Of a stretch of 33,488 nt of DNA, positions 9,501 to 17,200 are shown piece by piece. Both the position numbers and the translations under genes were made by a program. Every line of letters starts with the position of its first letter. The stretch's first letter is position 1. Below the pieces are notes generated by a model that saw only the letters and a list, made by a program, of their open reading frames with translations, searched no databases and was not told the origin of the DNA. This DNA is from an uncultured Magnetospirillum sp. (GTDB lineage: Bacteria; Pseudomonadota; Alphaproteobacteria; Rhodospirillales; Magnetospirillaceae): positions 1-33,488 of the forward strand of contig NZ_CAINTR010000030.1 in the NCBI RefSeq assembly GCF_903853455.1, written 5' to 3'.

Positions 9501-9696
9501 GCTGGGTCACCGACGACGCCATGGTCTGAGGATCGGCGCCGGGCAGGGAGGTGGTGACGATGATGGTGGGGAAGTCCACCTGCGGCAGCGGGGCTACCGG
9601 CAATTGGGGAAACGCCACCAGCCCCGCCAGCAGCACCGCCACCATCAACAAGGTGGTGGCGACGGGGCGGCGGATAAAGGGTGCGGAAACGCTCAT
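6586..9696 (-). CDS. RND efflux pump inner-membrane transporter (HAE1, MdtB/MdtC-like)
   Basis: This encodes 1036 aa, a normal length for an RND multidrug pump. The N-terminus (SAPFIRRPVATTLLM, then QLPVAPLPQVDFPTI) is the classic HAE1 start and is closest to MdtB/MdtC. The proton-relay Asp pair is present in helix 4 (VGFVVDDAIVMLENI), and the relay Lys is in helix 10 (GIVKKNGIMIVDFAI). Twelve helices and two large periplasmic loops are consistent with a proton-driven tripartite exporter. The ATG has AGGG upstream. The membrane fusion protein gene lies upstream on the same strand, 214 bases away. Only one pump gene is present, unlike the mdtBC pair of enterobacteria, and no TolC-type outer-membrane gene is in the window. 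Substrates cannot be told from sequence. Confidence 0.93.
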   Translation of the reverse strand: MSVSAPFIRRPVATTLLMVAVLLAGLVAFPQLPVAPLPQVDFPTIIVTTSLPGADPQTMASSVTQPLERQFSQIPGVTQMTSSSVLGSSSITLQFDLERNIDAAAQDVQAAINAASGQLPKILPGPPTYRKVNPADTPILIIAVSSDTLPLTTVDDYADTVLAQQISRITGVGQVSIGGEQKPSVRVQVDPAKIASLGIGLEELRGVIANVTADSPKGSLDGDRRNLTIYANDQLTTAAPWADVIVAYKNGAPVRISDIGRAVDGPENTRLAAWENGRSAIYLVVYKLPGANVIETVDRVKATLPQLQASIPPAVKVKVVIDRTTTIRASVDDVEFTLTLTIGLVVMVIFLFLRNLWATIIPGITVPLALAGTAGLMYLAHYSLDNLSLMALTIAVGFVVDDAIVMLENIYRHLEEGMPPMEAAFAGASEIGFTIISISVSLIAVFIPLLLMSGVVGRLLREFAVTVSMAIVASIVVSLTLTPMMCARVLKDEHTTSHGRIYWAFERGFEALIGAYARGLDWVLRHQRLTMASFVATVILTGVLFSAIPKGFFPQQDTGVLFGISDAAQDISFAEMSRRQQALGAVLSADPDVANWTASIGAASGQTLNNGRFFMALKPRDQRTSSAQQVIDRLRRQTAGIPGVVLYLQAPQDLNVGGRLARTQYQYTLQDADLDELNHWAPAMLAKMKALAELQDVASDQQTDGATLNLVIDRDQASRFGIQPQTIDDTLYDAFGQRQVAQYFTQLSSYHVVMEVLPEMQGRTDTLDKIYLRSSTTGGQVPLSAIAHMDAAPVALLAVNHQGQFPSVTLSFNLRPGVALGQAVEAIKQAETELNKPISLVATFQGTAQVFQQSLASQPYLILAALVSVYIILGILYESFVHPLTILSTLPSAGAGALLFLMAFGHDMSLIALIGILLLIGIVKKNGIMIVDFAIAAQRERGMAPLDAIREASLKRFRPIMMTTFAAMLGGLPLMLGTGTGSELRQPLGVAMVGGLIVSQMLTLFTTPVIYLAFERLRHFGSGRPARQDDVKVAAE

Positions 9697-9760
9697 GGTT
9701 TGTCCCTCAGGCCGGAGCCGCCTTCGCTAGACAGAAATATTGAGTTTCCATTCCTTCTGC

Positions 9761-9860
9761 CGTCATCACCGGGCTTGTCCCGGTGATCCACGCCTGTCCG
9801 CACCTCTACCGGTCGTGCTGCGGCACCGCGTGGATGCCCGGAACAAGTCCGGGCATGACG
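9761..9860. repeat. intergenic double-hairpin palindromic repeat
   Basis: Two 33-base arms, 9761-9793 and 9828-9860, are inverted copies with 27 of 33 matches. Each arm is also a hairpin by itself: ATCACCGGG/CCCGGTGAT with a CTTGT loop in the first, and ATGCCCGGA/TCCGGGCAT with an ACAAG loop in the second. All six differences between arms are paired within the hairpins. GC-rich palindromes of this kind are common intergenic repeats in alphaproteobacteria. It sits between the membrane fusion protein gene and the RND pump gene and could affect mRNA stability or the ratio of the two products. Confidence 0.8.
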
Positions 9861-9910
9861 AGAAATAGGGGGGAAATCTAAGGCGGGGAGGGCAAGAGCA
9901 GGTGGCCCGC

Positions 9911-11035
9911 TCATGGCGTCCTGACCTCGACCTTGGCGCCGTTCTGCAGCCGCATCTGGCCGGTGGTGACCACGTTCTCGCCCTCGGTCAGGCCGGATTC
10001 GATCACGGCGCGGGTTTCGTCCGATTGGCCCACGCTTACCGGCCGGGCCTCGGCGGTGGAATCGGCGCGGGCGACATAGACATAGGCGCCCTGCTGGCCG
10101 CGCAGGATGGCGGAGGCCGGTACCGTCACCGCCTGACGGCGGGTTCCCAGCACCAGATGGGCGTTGACGAACTGACCCGGCCACAGCAGGCCGGTCTCGT
10201 TGGGCATGGAGGCCTTGAGGCGGACGGTGCCGGTGGTCTGGTCGATTTGGTTGTCCACCAGTTCCAGGTGTCCCCGGTCGAGAACCTGCTTGCCGTCGCG
10301 CGAGAACGCCGTCACGTCCAGCGAGCCGGTCGCCATGGCCCGGATCACGTCCGGCAGGGCGTCCTGGGGCAGGGTGAACACCACCATGATCGGCCGCATC
10401 TGGGAGATCACCACCATCGGGACGGCGTCGTTGACGTGGACGATGTTGCCCTGGTCGATTTGGCGGAATCCGGTGCGGCCGTCGATGGGCGAGCGGATGG
10501 TGGTGTAGCCGAGCAGGACACGGACACTCTCGATCGCCGCCTGGTCGGCCTGCACCGCGGCGCTCAACTGGGCTACCAGGGCCTGGGTGGTGTCCACCTG
10601 CTGGCGGGTGGCGTATTCGTTCTTAACCAGTTCGGTATAGCGGGCGAGGTCGCGGCGGGCGTTGGCCAACTGCGCCTCGTCCTGGGCCTTCTTGGCGATG
10701 GCTTGATCAAGCTGGGCCTGATAGGCGCGCGGGTCGATCTGGACCAGAACGTCGCCGGTTTTGACCTCCTGGCCCTCGCGGAACAGCACTTGATGCAGTT
10801 GACCATCCACCTGGGTTCGGATGGTGACGGTGTTGGTGGCGGCGACGGTGCCCAGACCGTCCAGGGTGACCGGTACATCCAACTTGGCGGCGGCGGTGGC
10901 GGTGATCGGGATCACCGGAGCCGCCTTGGCCGGACCGGCGACGTTGGCGCCGGGTCCGTATTGGCGGAAGGCCCACAGGCCGAGACCGGCCGCGATAATC
11001 AACAGCGCAAGTCGGCTCAGGTTCTTCAGGGACAT
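9911..11035 (-). CDS. RND efflux membrane fusion protein (MdtA/AcrA-like)
   Basis: This encodes 374 aa from the ATG at 11035; the frame could extend to 11143, but the extra residues look unlike a signal sequence, while MSLKNLSRLALLIIAAGLGLW is an N-terminal membrane anchor. The protein has a biotinyl-lipoyl half motif (TVTIRTQVDGQL...FREGQEVKTGD), a long coiled-coil hairpin (~105-170), the second lipoyl half (YTTIRSPIDGRTGFRQIDQGN) and a C-terminal beta-barrel ending in GQMRLQNGAKVEV. This is the periplasmic adaptor linking the RND pump to an outer-membrane channel. It is the promoter-proximal gene of the pair. The ribosome binding site before 11035 is weak, so the start is less certain than the family. 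Confidence 0.9.
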   Translation of the reverse strand: MSLKNLSRLALLIIAAGLGLWAFRQYGPGANVAGPAKAAPVIPITATAAAKLDVPVTLDGLGTVAATNTVTIRTQVDGQLHQVLFREGQEVKTGDVLVQIDPRAYQAQLDQAIAKKAQDEAQLANARRDLARYTELVKNEYATRQQVDTTQALVAQLSAAVQADQAAIESVRVLLGYTTIRSPIDGRTGFRQIDQGNIVHVNDAVPMVVISQMRPIMVVFTLPQDALPDVIRAMATGSLDVTAFSRDGKQVLDRGHLELVDNQIDQTTGTVRLKASMPNETGLLWPGQFVNAHLVLGTRRQAVTVPASAILRGQQGAYVYVARADSTAEARPVSVGQSDETRAVIESGLTEGENVVTTGQMRLQNGAKVEVRTP

Positions 11036-11233
11036 GGGGCGGGCGCTCTGTCTGGATGAAGCACGATCGATTGTTCGGCGGGGCATTCTCGGCTGAAAGG
11101 CTCGGCGGGTCAAATCCAATGGCATGCCAACGTGAACTTCCACAGTGGAGAGTGGTCATCACCTGGAAGGCTGGCGGAGTGCCGGAAAGTGGTTGAGCGC
11201 AAACATGAAATAATTATTTTCCTGCCTGTCAAA

Positions 11234-11251
11234 ATGTCGCGAATGCGACAT
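11234..11251. promoter_or_regulatory. palindrome ATGTCGC-GAAT-GCGACAT, candidate operator
   Basis: This is a perfect 7-4-7 inverted repeat in the AT-rich divergent region. It also fits the TGT-N10-ACA pattern of NifA-type enhancer sites, but no matching sigma-54 promoter with sensible spacing was found. It lies ~199 bases upstream of the efflux adaptor ATG and ~196 bases upstream of the 94-aa gene. A repressor or activator site is likely; the regulator is unknown. Confidence 0.4.
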
Positions 11252-11293
11252 AAACATAAGCGGAAAATATATTGTTATCTTTCAGACAAACAT

Positions 11294-11309
11294 TGAAGGA
11301 AATCCTTCA
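11294..11309. promoter_or_regulatory. palindrome TGAAGG-AAAT-CCTTCA, candidate operator
   Basis: This is a perfect 6-4-6 inverted repeat 42 bases to the right of the first palindrome, with the same arm and spacer geometry but a different sequence. It could be a second regulator site or a short transcribed hairpin. Confidence 0.3.
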
Positions 11310-11446
11310 TATCGTCTAGGCGTTTAATATTGTGTAGTGTTGTCTATATTTGATGGTGTACTTTGTCATCAGCGGTATCACGATGATGTTGTGCCGTAAG
11401 AGGGTGTCGTCCGGCTTGGTCGGCATGACGCTCTGTGGAGAATGAC

Positions 11447-11731
11447 ATGAGCAAAGCTGAAACCCTTCTCAAGCGTCTCCTCGTGGCCGGCAAAGGCGTG
11501 AGTACCTCCGAACGCCAGGCTGAGGCGAGGGTCAAGACCAACGACTACTTCAATCTCAACAAGGCGGAGATGAAGACCGACGGATTGTTGGCCACCATCA
11601 AGGAGGTGGAGGTCGAAATCCAGGGCCTGTCCGCCGCCGCCAGCGAAGCCGGCAACACCAATCTGGCCGAAGCGTATGATGCTTCGCTCACGGTCTTCGC
11701 CAAATGGAGCACGACCCAGGCCGCCGCCTGA
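11447..11731 (+). CDS. 94-aa helical protein of unknown function
   Basis: This is a 94-aa protein from the ATG at 11447, with GGAG six bases upstream; a GTG at 11435 is an alternative but lacks a site. I do not recognise the family. It is Ala, Glu, Lys and Leu rich, has no signal peptide or membrane helix, and is likely all alpha-helical. The segments KTDGLLATIKEVEVEIQGL and NTNLAEAYDASLTVFAKW read as amphipathic helices. The gene is monocistronic: it has an AT-rich regulatory region with palindromes upstream and a strong terminator 13 bases after its stop. Codon usage matches its neighbours. The gene is very likely real because of its start signal and terminator. Confidence 0.7.
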   Translation: MSKAETLLKRLLVAGKGVSTSERQAEARVKTNDYFNLNKAEMKTDGLLATIKEVEVEIQGLSAAASEAGNTNLAEAYDASLTVFAKWSTTQAAA

Positions 11732-11743
11732 GCGTTGTCAGCC

Positions 11744-11771
11744 AAAAGAGCCGGCGGTCGCCGGCTCTTTT
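11744..11771. terminator. bidirectional Rho-independent terminator
   Basis: The 12-bp arms AAAAGAGCCGGC (11744-11755) and GCCGGCTCTTTT (11760-11771) form a perfect stem with a 4-base loop. An A run on one side and a T run on the other let it act in both directions. It serves the 94-aa gene from the left and the response regulator gene, whose stop is at 11797, from the right. Confidence 0.88.
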
Positions 11772-11796
11772 CCTCCTGCCCGGTCACGGTTTCGCG

Positions 11797-12249
11797 TCAG
11801 TTGTTCCGTGTCGGCGGCAGACGGACCAGGGTGAACCAATATTCCTCCAGGACCTTGATCGTATTGACGAACTGATTGATGTCGATCGGCTTGACGATGT
11901 AGCCGGCCGCTCCCAACCGGTAGGAGGAGAGCGTGTCGCGCTCGACGTCGGAGGTCGTCAGAATCACCACCGGAGTGGCCGAAATCTCGGGATTGTTCTT
12001 CATCTCGCCGAGGAAGCGTCGCCCATCCATGCGTGGCATGTTGAGGTCCAGCAGGATGAGGTCCGGGCGCGGCGCATCAGCGTATTGCCCCTGGCGAGTG
12101 AGGAATTCCATTGCCTCCTGTCCATCGGAAACGTGATGCAGATCGACCAGGATGTGGTTCTCCTTGAACGCCTGACGCACCAGATACGCATCGGCCGGTT
12201 CGTCCTCGACCAGGAGAATGGTGAATGTCTGAGTTGTCGTCTGCCTCAT
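11797..12249 (-). CDS. single-domain response regulator (Rcp1/CheY-like)
   Basis: This encodes 150 aa consisting only of a receiver domain. The acidic pocket is LLVEDEPADA, the phosphoacceptor Asp is in LILLDLNMPRMDG, the conserved Thr is in VVILTTSD, and the Lys is in YIVKPIDINQF. The extended loop around RQGQYADAPRPDLILLD is typical of Rcp1-type regulators that work with PAS or phytochrome kinases. There is no output domain, so it acts by protein contact or as a phosphotransfer step. Its ATG overlaps the TGA of the upstream histidine kinase (ATGA), so the two are translationally coupled and it is the likely partner of the two kinases in this operon. Confidence 0.93.
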   Translation of the reverse strand: MRQTTTQTFTILLVEDEPADAYLVRQAFKENHILVDLHHVSDGQEAMEFLTRQGQYADAPRPDLILLDLNMPRMDGRRFLGEMKNNPEISATPVVILTTSDVERDTLSSYRLGAAGYIVKPIDINQFVNTIKVLEEYWFTLVRLPPTRNN

Positions 12250-14285
12250 TGATCGGTTCCTATCGGGAATTCCAGCACGATGGTCGCGCCGCCGCCTGGC
12301 GTCTCTTCGATCCAGACTTTTCCGTTTTCGTGTTCGACGATGCGGCGGATCACTGACAGGCCGACGCCGGTGTTGTCCTCTCCCGCCAACGGGTGCAGGC
12401 GCTCGAAGACCTGGAATACCAGGTTCCGGTATTCGGGCGCGATTCCCGGACCGTTGTCGGCGAAGCGCAGTCGCACCTTCGCCCCGGTCGCTGCGGCCGA
12501 GACATGGATGCGAAGCGGCCGGTCGGGATTGCGATAGCGGACGGAGTTGTCCAGAAGGATTTCCATCATGTTGGAAACACGCCGCCGATCCAGGTGGAGG
12601 TCTGGCATGTGAGGAGAGACCGTCACCTCGGCGCCTATGGCGGATAAGGTCGCGGCCCTGTTCGCCACCAGCGCCTCGACCACCTCGGCCGGTTGTACCC
12701 GGCCGACCTTGCCCATGGGCTGGTCGGCCGCAAGATAAAGCTGGATGTCGCGGATCAGGGCGCGGAGCCTGTTCGCCTGCTGTTCAATGAAGGTGAGCGA
12801 TAGGGATGCGTCCTCGGTGAGCATTGCTCCGCTCAGCGCGGTCTTGAGGCGCTGAGCGAAAGTGACCAGACGGCGAGCCGGCTCCTGGAGATGATGGGCC
12901 ATCACCTCGGTCAGGCGAACCAGTTCGGCATTCGTGAACTGGAGCCGCTGCTGTATCGCCTTCTGGTCCGAGATGTCGGTATAGACGCCGATATAGCGCA
13001 GCGCCTGATTGGGAGTGTCGGCGATCATGCTGACCGACAGCCATCCGGGAAAGGTGCCGCCGGATTTACGCCGGTTCCAGATCTCGCCTTGCCAGCGGCC
13101 ATCCGATTGGAGCGTGGCCCAGAAATTCCGGAAGAAATCGTCATCATGCATGTCCGACTTGAACAAGGCCGGGGTCTTGCCGAGCAGCTCGTCCAGGTCA
13201 TAGCCGGTGATGTCGCACATGGCACGGTTGGCACTGATGATCCGGCTGTCCTGATCGGTGACGATGATGCCTTCCAGGGCATTGGCGAAGACCTCGGACG
13301 TCAGGCGCCGTTGCTCCTCCGCTTGGCGGACCGTGGCGCTGTAACGCACGGAAATCTTGGCGGCCAGCAGGATGGAGCCGATGAGAAACACCAGGGAAAT
13401 GCCGCCGTAGACATAGGCTGTCCGGCGCCATTCCACGAGAATCCGGTCGTAGGAAATGCCGACAAGGACAAAGAACGGGTAAGGGCCGATGCGCCGGAGG
13501 GTATAAAGACGCTCCTGACCGTCGAGGGCGCTTCGCCCGGAATAAGTTTCTTCCTGGACGCGCGCCTTGATGAAACCGAGAAGCTTGTCCGAAATGGTCG
13601 ACTTGCCGATCTGGTCCGGCGCGTTGGGCAGGCGCGCCACCAGCGCCCCGTTGCCGTTGAGCAAGGTGATGTTGTCGCTGGTCCCCAGCGATACGGTGTT
13701 GAAGGCACCGACCAGGGCGTCGGTCTGAATGGAGCTTTGGACAATGCCGAGAAAGGTCTTGTCCCGAGCCTCGACCCGACGGCTGAAGGTCAGGGTCCAC
13801 AGGCTCACCACGCGGGAAAACAGCGGCCCTTCGGGAAAAAGGCCGGTGTCGGAATTTTCCTTCTGCACCGTGAAATAGCGGCGGTCCGAAATGTTGGCGG
13901 GCGACACGCCGCCGCTGGCGTCAAACACGTACTCGCCGTTTTCGTTGATCAGCCGAAGGCTTAAAATTCCCGGAGCCCGCGCCAGGTGGCGGGCCAGCAT
14001 GGGGTTCATTTCCGATGTCGGCAGGCCGGTGCCGGTTCGATAGGCCGAGTACTGGAAAGCCGCTTCCTGGACGATGAGGTCGATCCGATCCATGGACGCC
14101 AGGAGGTGCTGTTCCAGGATACGGGCGATGGATTGGGTGACTGCGGTGGCGTAATCGATTTCTCGACGGTAGCTCCGGTGGAGTTCGATGGACAACAGGC
14201 CAGTGAGCACAAGCACGACACCCATTGCCGCCGCGATCAGGGCGAGAGGTCTGGACTCGATTCGTGCGCGCATGTCTTTAAACAT
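12246..14285 (-). CDS. sensor histidine kinase (dCache-PAS-HisKA-HATPase)
   Basis: This encodes 679 aa from the ATG at 14285; a second Met is four codons in. Helix 1 is at ~14-33, a dCache-like periplasmic sensor at ~40-280, helix 2 at ~287-308, and one PAS at ~325-445 (ALEGIIVTDQDSRIISANRAM). The phosphoacceptor region reads EVMAHHLQEPARRL, differing from the usual SHDLREPLR of this class by a second His in place of Asp. The ATPase domain has an N box (LLDNSVRYRNPDR), DNGPGIAP and NTGVGLSV. Its start overlaps the 3' end of the upstream 1246-aa kinase by 8 bases, and its stop overlaps the start of the receiver gene. The ligand is unknown. Confidence 0.9.
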   Translation of the reverse strand: MFKDMRARIESRPLALIAAAMGVVLVLTGLLSIELHRSYRREIDYATAVTQSIARILEQHLLASMDRIDLIVQEAAFQYSAYRTGTGLPTSEMNPMLARHLARAPGILSLRLINENGEYVFDASGGVSPANISDRRYFTVQKENSDTGLFPEGPLFSRVVSLWTLTFSRRVEARDKTFLGIVQSSIQTDALVGAFNTVSLGTSDNITLLNGNGALVARLPNAPDQIGKSTISDKLLGFIKARVQEETYSGRSALDGQERLYTLRRIGPYPFFVLVGISYDRILVEWRRTAYVYGGISLVFLIGSILLAAKISVRYSATVRQAEEQRRLTSEVFANALEGIIVTDQDSRIISANRAMCDITGYDLDELLGKTPALFKSDMHDDDFFRNFWATLQSDGRWQGEIWNRRKSGGTFPGWLSVSMIADTPNQALRYIGVYTDISDQKAIQQRLQFTNAELVRLTEVMAHHLQEPARRLVTFAQRLKTALSGAMLTEDASLSLTFIEQQANRLRALIRDIQLYLAADQPMGKVGRVQPAEVVEALVANRAATLSAIGAEVTVSPHMPDLHLDRRRVSNMMEILLDNSVRYRNPDRPLRIHVSAAATGAKVRLRFADNGPGIAPEYRNLVFQVFERLHPLAGEDNTGVGLSVIRRIVEHENGKVWIEETPGGGATIVLEFPIGTDQ

Positions 14286-17200
14286 CGATGCTCTCTAGCG
14301 AGGAGGCATCCGACGATTCCTGGACGGGTTGTCCGGTCATGGGCAATGTGAAGCGGAAGCAGGTTCCTTCCGTCTGCCCATCCTCGATCCAGATTCGCCC
14401 GCCGTGGTTTTCGACAATCTTTTTGCACACGGCCAAGCCGATGCCGGTCCCCTCATAGGCTCCGTTCGCCACCAGCCGCTGAAAGATCTTGAAGGCGCGG
14501 TCACGGTCCGCGGGAGCGATGCCGATGCCGTTGTCGCACACCGTGACGATCCACTCGCCGTCCTCGACGCAGCACGTCACTCCGACGCGGGGGGCGCGCT
14601 CGGGGGCGCGGTATTTGATGGCGTTGCCGATCAGGTTCTGGAACAGCCGGGTCAGGTCCAGCCGCTCGCCCAGCACGGTGGGTAGATCCTCGGCGATGGT
14701 GACCACGGCCCCCGCCTCGGCCACCGCCACCTCGAGATTGGCGAGAGAGTCGGCGAGGGTGTCGGCGAGGCGGACTGGCGCGAACGGGATGTTGCAGCGG
14801 CCAGTGCGGGAATATTCGAGCAGGTCGAGGATCAATCGGTCCATGCGTCTGGCGCCGTTGATGGCGAAGTCGAAGAAGGTTCGCAGATCCTCGTTCAACT
14901 CGCCTCCCAGCCGCCGCTCGATCAGGGCGAGGTAGCTGGTGACCATGCGGAGCGGTTGGCGCAGGTCGTGCGAGGCCACATAGGCGAACTGTTCCAATTC
15001 GGCGTTGACCGTTTGCAACTGCTGCGCCTGCAATTCCAGGGCCTGGTTGGCTTCGGAGATCCTGGTTTCGGCCTCCTTGCGAAAGGTGATGTCTTCCTTG
15101 ACGGAAACGTAATGCACGATCTGCTGGGCGTCGTTGATGACGGGGGAGATGGCCACCACCTCCCAATGAAACACGCCGTTCTTTTTCCTGTTCTTGAACT
15201 CGCCGCGCCATTGCCGGCCGTCGGTGATGGTCGCCCACAGTTCCGCGTAGGTGGAATACGGCGTCTCGCCGGAACTGATGAGGCTGGCCCGCTGGCCGAT
15301 CGCCTCGTGGGCGGTGTAGCCGGTGATCGTGGTGAAGTGGGCGTTGACGTATTCGATCACGCCGTCGGGGTTGGTGATCACCACCGACACCGGCGACTGT
15401 TCGACGACGGTGGACAGCATTTTCAGACGGAGCGCGCTGGCCGCCTCGAAGGTGATGTCGGTGCCGATGCCGCGATAGCCCAGGAAGTTCCCGCTATCGT
15501 CGAAGCGGGGGGAACCGCTGATGCTGATCCATTTGGCATTGCCATCGGCAAGCCGCAGCCAATAGCGGAAGTCGCGGAAGCTGCGACGGGCGGACAGGTC
15601 CTCCATATGGGCCTGCCAGATCTCGACGTCGATCTCGTGCCGTTCCGATGCCACGTCCCAACGCCGCTTGCCCAACTGCACTGTCGCGGGCTGGCCCAGA
15701 ATGATGTCGAACGAGGGGGAGAACCAGGAAAAGCGATGCTGGTCATCAGTCTCCCACACCCAGTCGGTGGTTCCCTCCACCAAGGTGCGGAAGCGTTGCT
15801 CGCTCTCGGTCAGCCGGTGTTCGACATTCCGGCGTTCGGTGATGTCGATGGCTACTCCCAGATAACCGGTGATCTCGTCCGGGGAGGAGTAGACCGGCGT
15901 GACCACCAGGGACACCGTGATGTGGCCGCCATCCTTGCGGCGGTAGGTCCATTCGCGCTTTTCGCTGCCCTCGAGCTCGGCCTTACGGATGAAGGTGGCG
16001 AATCCCCGCACCGGAATTGTCAGTTCGGCGTCAAGTTCGGTCGCCCGCGCGTCGATTTCCTCGGCGATGTGGAACAAGGCCGGAGTCTCCGTGCCGACCA
16101 CCTCCCAGGCGGAATAACCCAGCATCTTCTCGGCGCCCCGGTTGAAGACGGTGATGATCCCATCCGGGGCGGTGGCGATGATGGCGACCTCGGACGCCGC
16201 CGAAAGCACGTCCTGGTAGCTGCGGTTGAGGGTCTGGATGACCTCCTCGGCGTGCTTGCGCTCGGTGATGTCTTCCTTGATGCCGACATAGTGGGAGAGT
16301 GTGCCGGTCTCATCCATGATCGGGAAGATGCGGGCCTGCTCCCAATACGCCGAGCCGTCCTTGCGGAGGTTGCGGAAGGTGCCGCTCCACGGCTGGCCGC
16401 CGGCGAGTTGGGCCCAGATGGCCTGGTACTCCTCCTCGGTGGTCTCCCCCGACTTGAGAAGGCGGGGATTCTGTCCGATGGCTTCGTCGCGGGAATAGCC
16501 GGTGACGCGGCTGAAGGCGGCGTTGACGTAGTCGATGGTGCCGTCCGGCGAGGTCACGACGACGGAGACGGGACTTTGCTCGATGGCGGTGGCCAGCCTT
16601 TGCCGCTCGCGTTCCAGTCGGATTCTGTCCGTCACGTCGTGGATCAGCGATAGCAGCAGCGTCTTGCTGTCCGAGGCGACCGGACCGGAATGGACTTCGA
16701 CGTCACGGATCTCGCCGCTGGCCAACCGGTGGCGGAAGAAAAGATAGTCGCGCCCTTCCTGGGTGGCTCGGGCCATTTCCACCGCCACGTCGTCGGGCGA
16801 GGCGGTGTTGATCCGGGACATGGACATGGTCTTCAGCGTATCCACGTCCCAGCCGTAATAGGCGGCCGCCATCCGGTTGGCATCGACGATAGAATCGTCG
16901 TCGGGGTCGATCAGCAGCATGGCCACTTTCGAGCCGCTGAACAGCGACCGGTAACGCTCCTCGCTGCGCTGGACGTCGGCCAGGGCCTCGTTGAGGGCGC
17001 GGGTGCGGTCGGCGACCTGGACTTCCAGATGGCCGCGCGAGCGCTGCAACGTCGCCAGCATGGTGTTGAAGGCGACGGCCAGCATGGCGATCTCGTCGCG
17101 CCCCTCCACCGGCGCCATCCGCGAGGTGGCCCCTTCCTCGGCGATGCGTCTGGCGGTGTTGCTCAGTTCCACCAGCGGCATGGTCAGCCGCTGACCCATG

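Larger units (their letters stand above)
11036..11446. other. divergent intergenic region between efflux operon and small gene
   Basis: This 411-base gap separates the leftward efflux genes from the rightward 94-aa gene. The part from about 11190 to 11360 is markedly AT-rich against the GC-rich background and should hold both promoters. Two perfect 6-4-6 palindromes (11234-11251 and 11294-11309) are listed separately. I found no convincing -35/-10 pair. If the efflux adaptor starts upstream of 11035, up to 108 bases of the left edge would be coding. Confidence 0.5.

Noticed and set aside
7294-9786. 830-aa open frame on the + strand opposite the RND pump gene
   Set aside because: It is antisense to a clear RND gene, has His/Gly/Gln/Val-rich composition typical of shadow frames in GC-rich DNA, and shows no domain.
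11418-11431. GG-N10-GC sigma-54 -24/-12 pattern before the 94-aa gene
   Set aside because: It would place the transcription start about 4 bases before the ATG, leaving no room for the ribosome binding site, and the wider TGGCAC/TTGCA consensus is absent.
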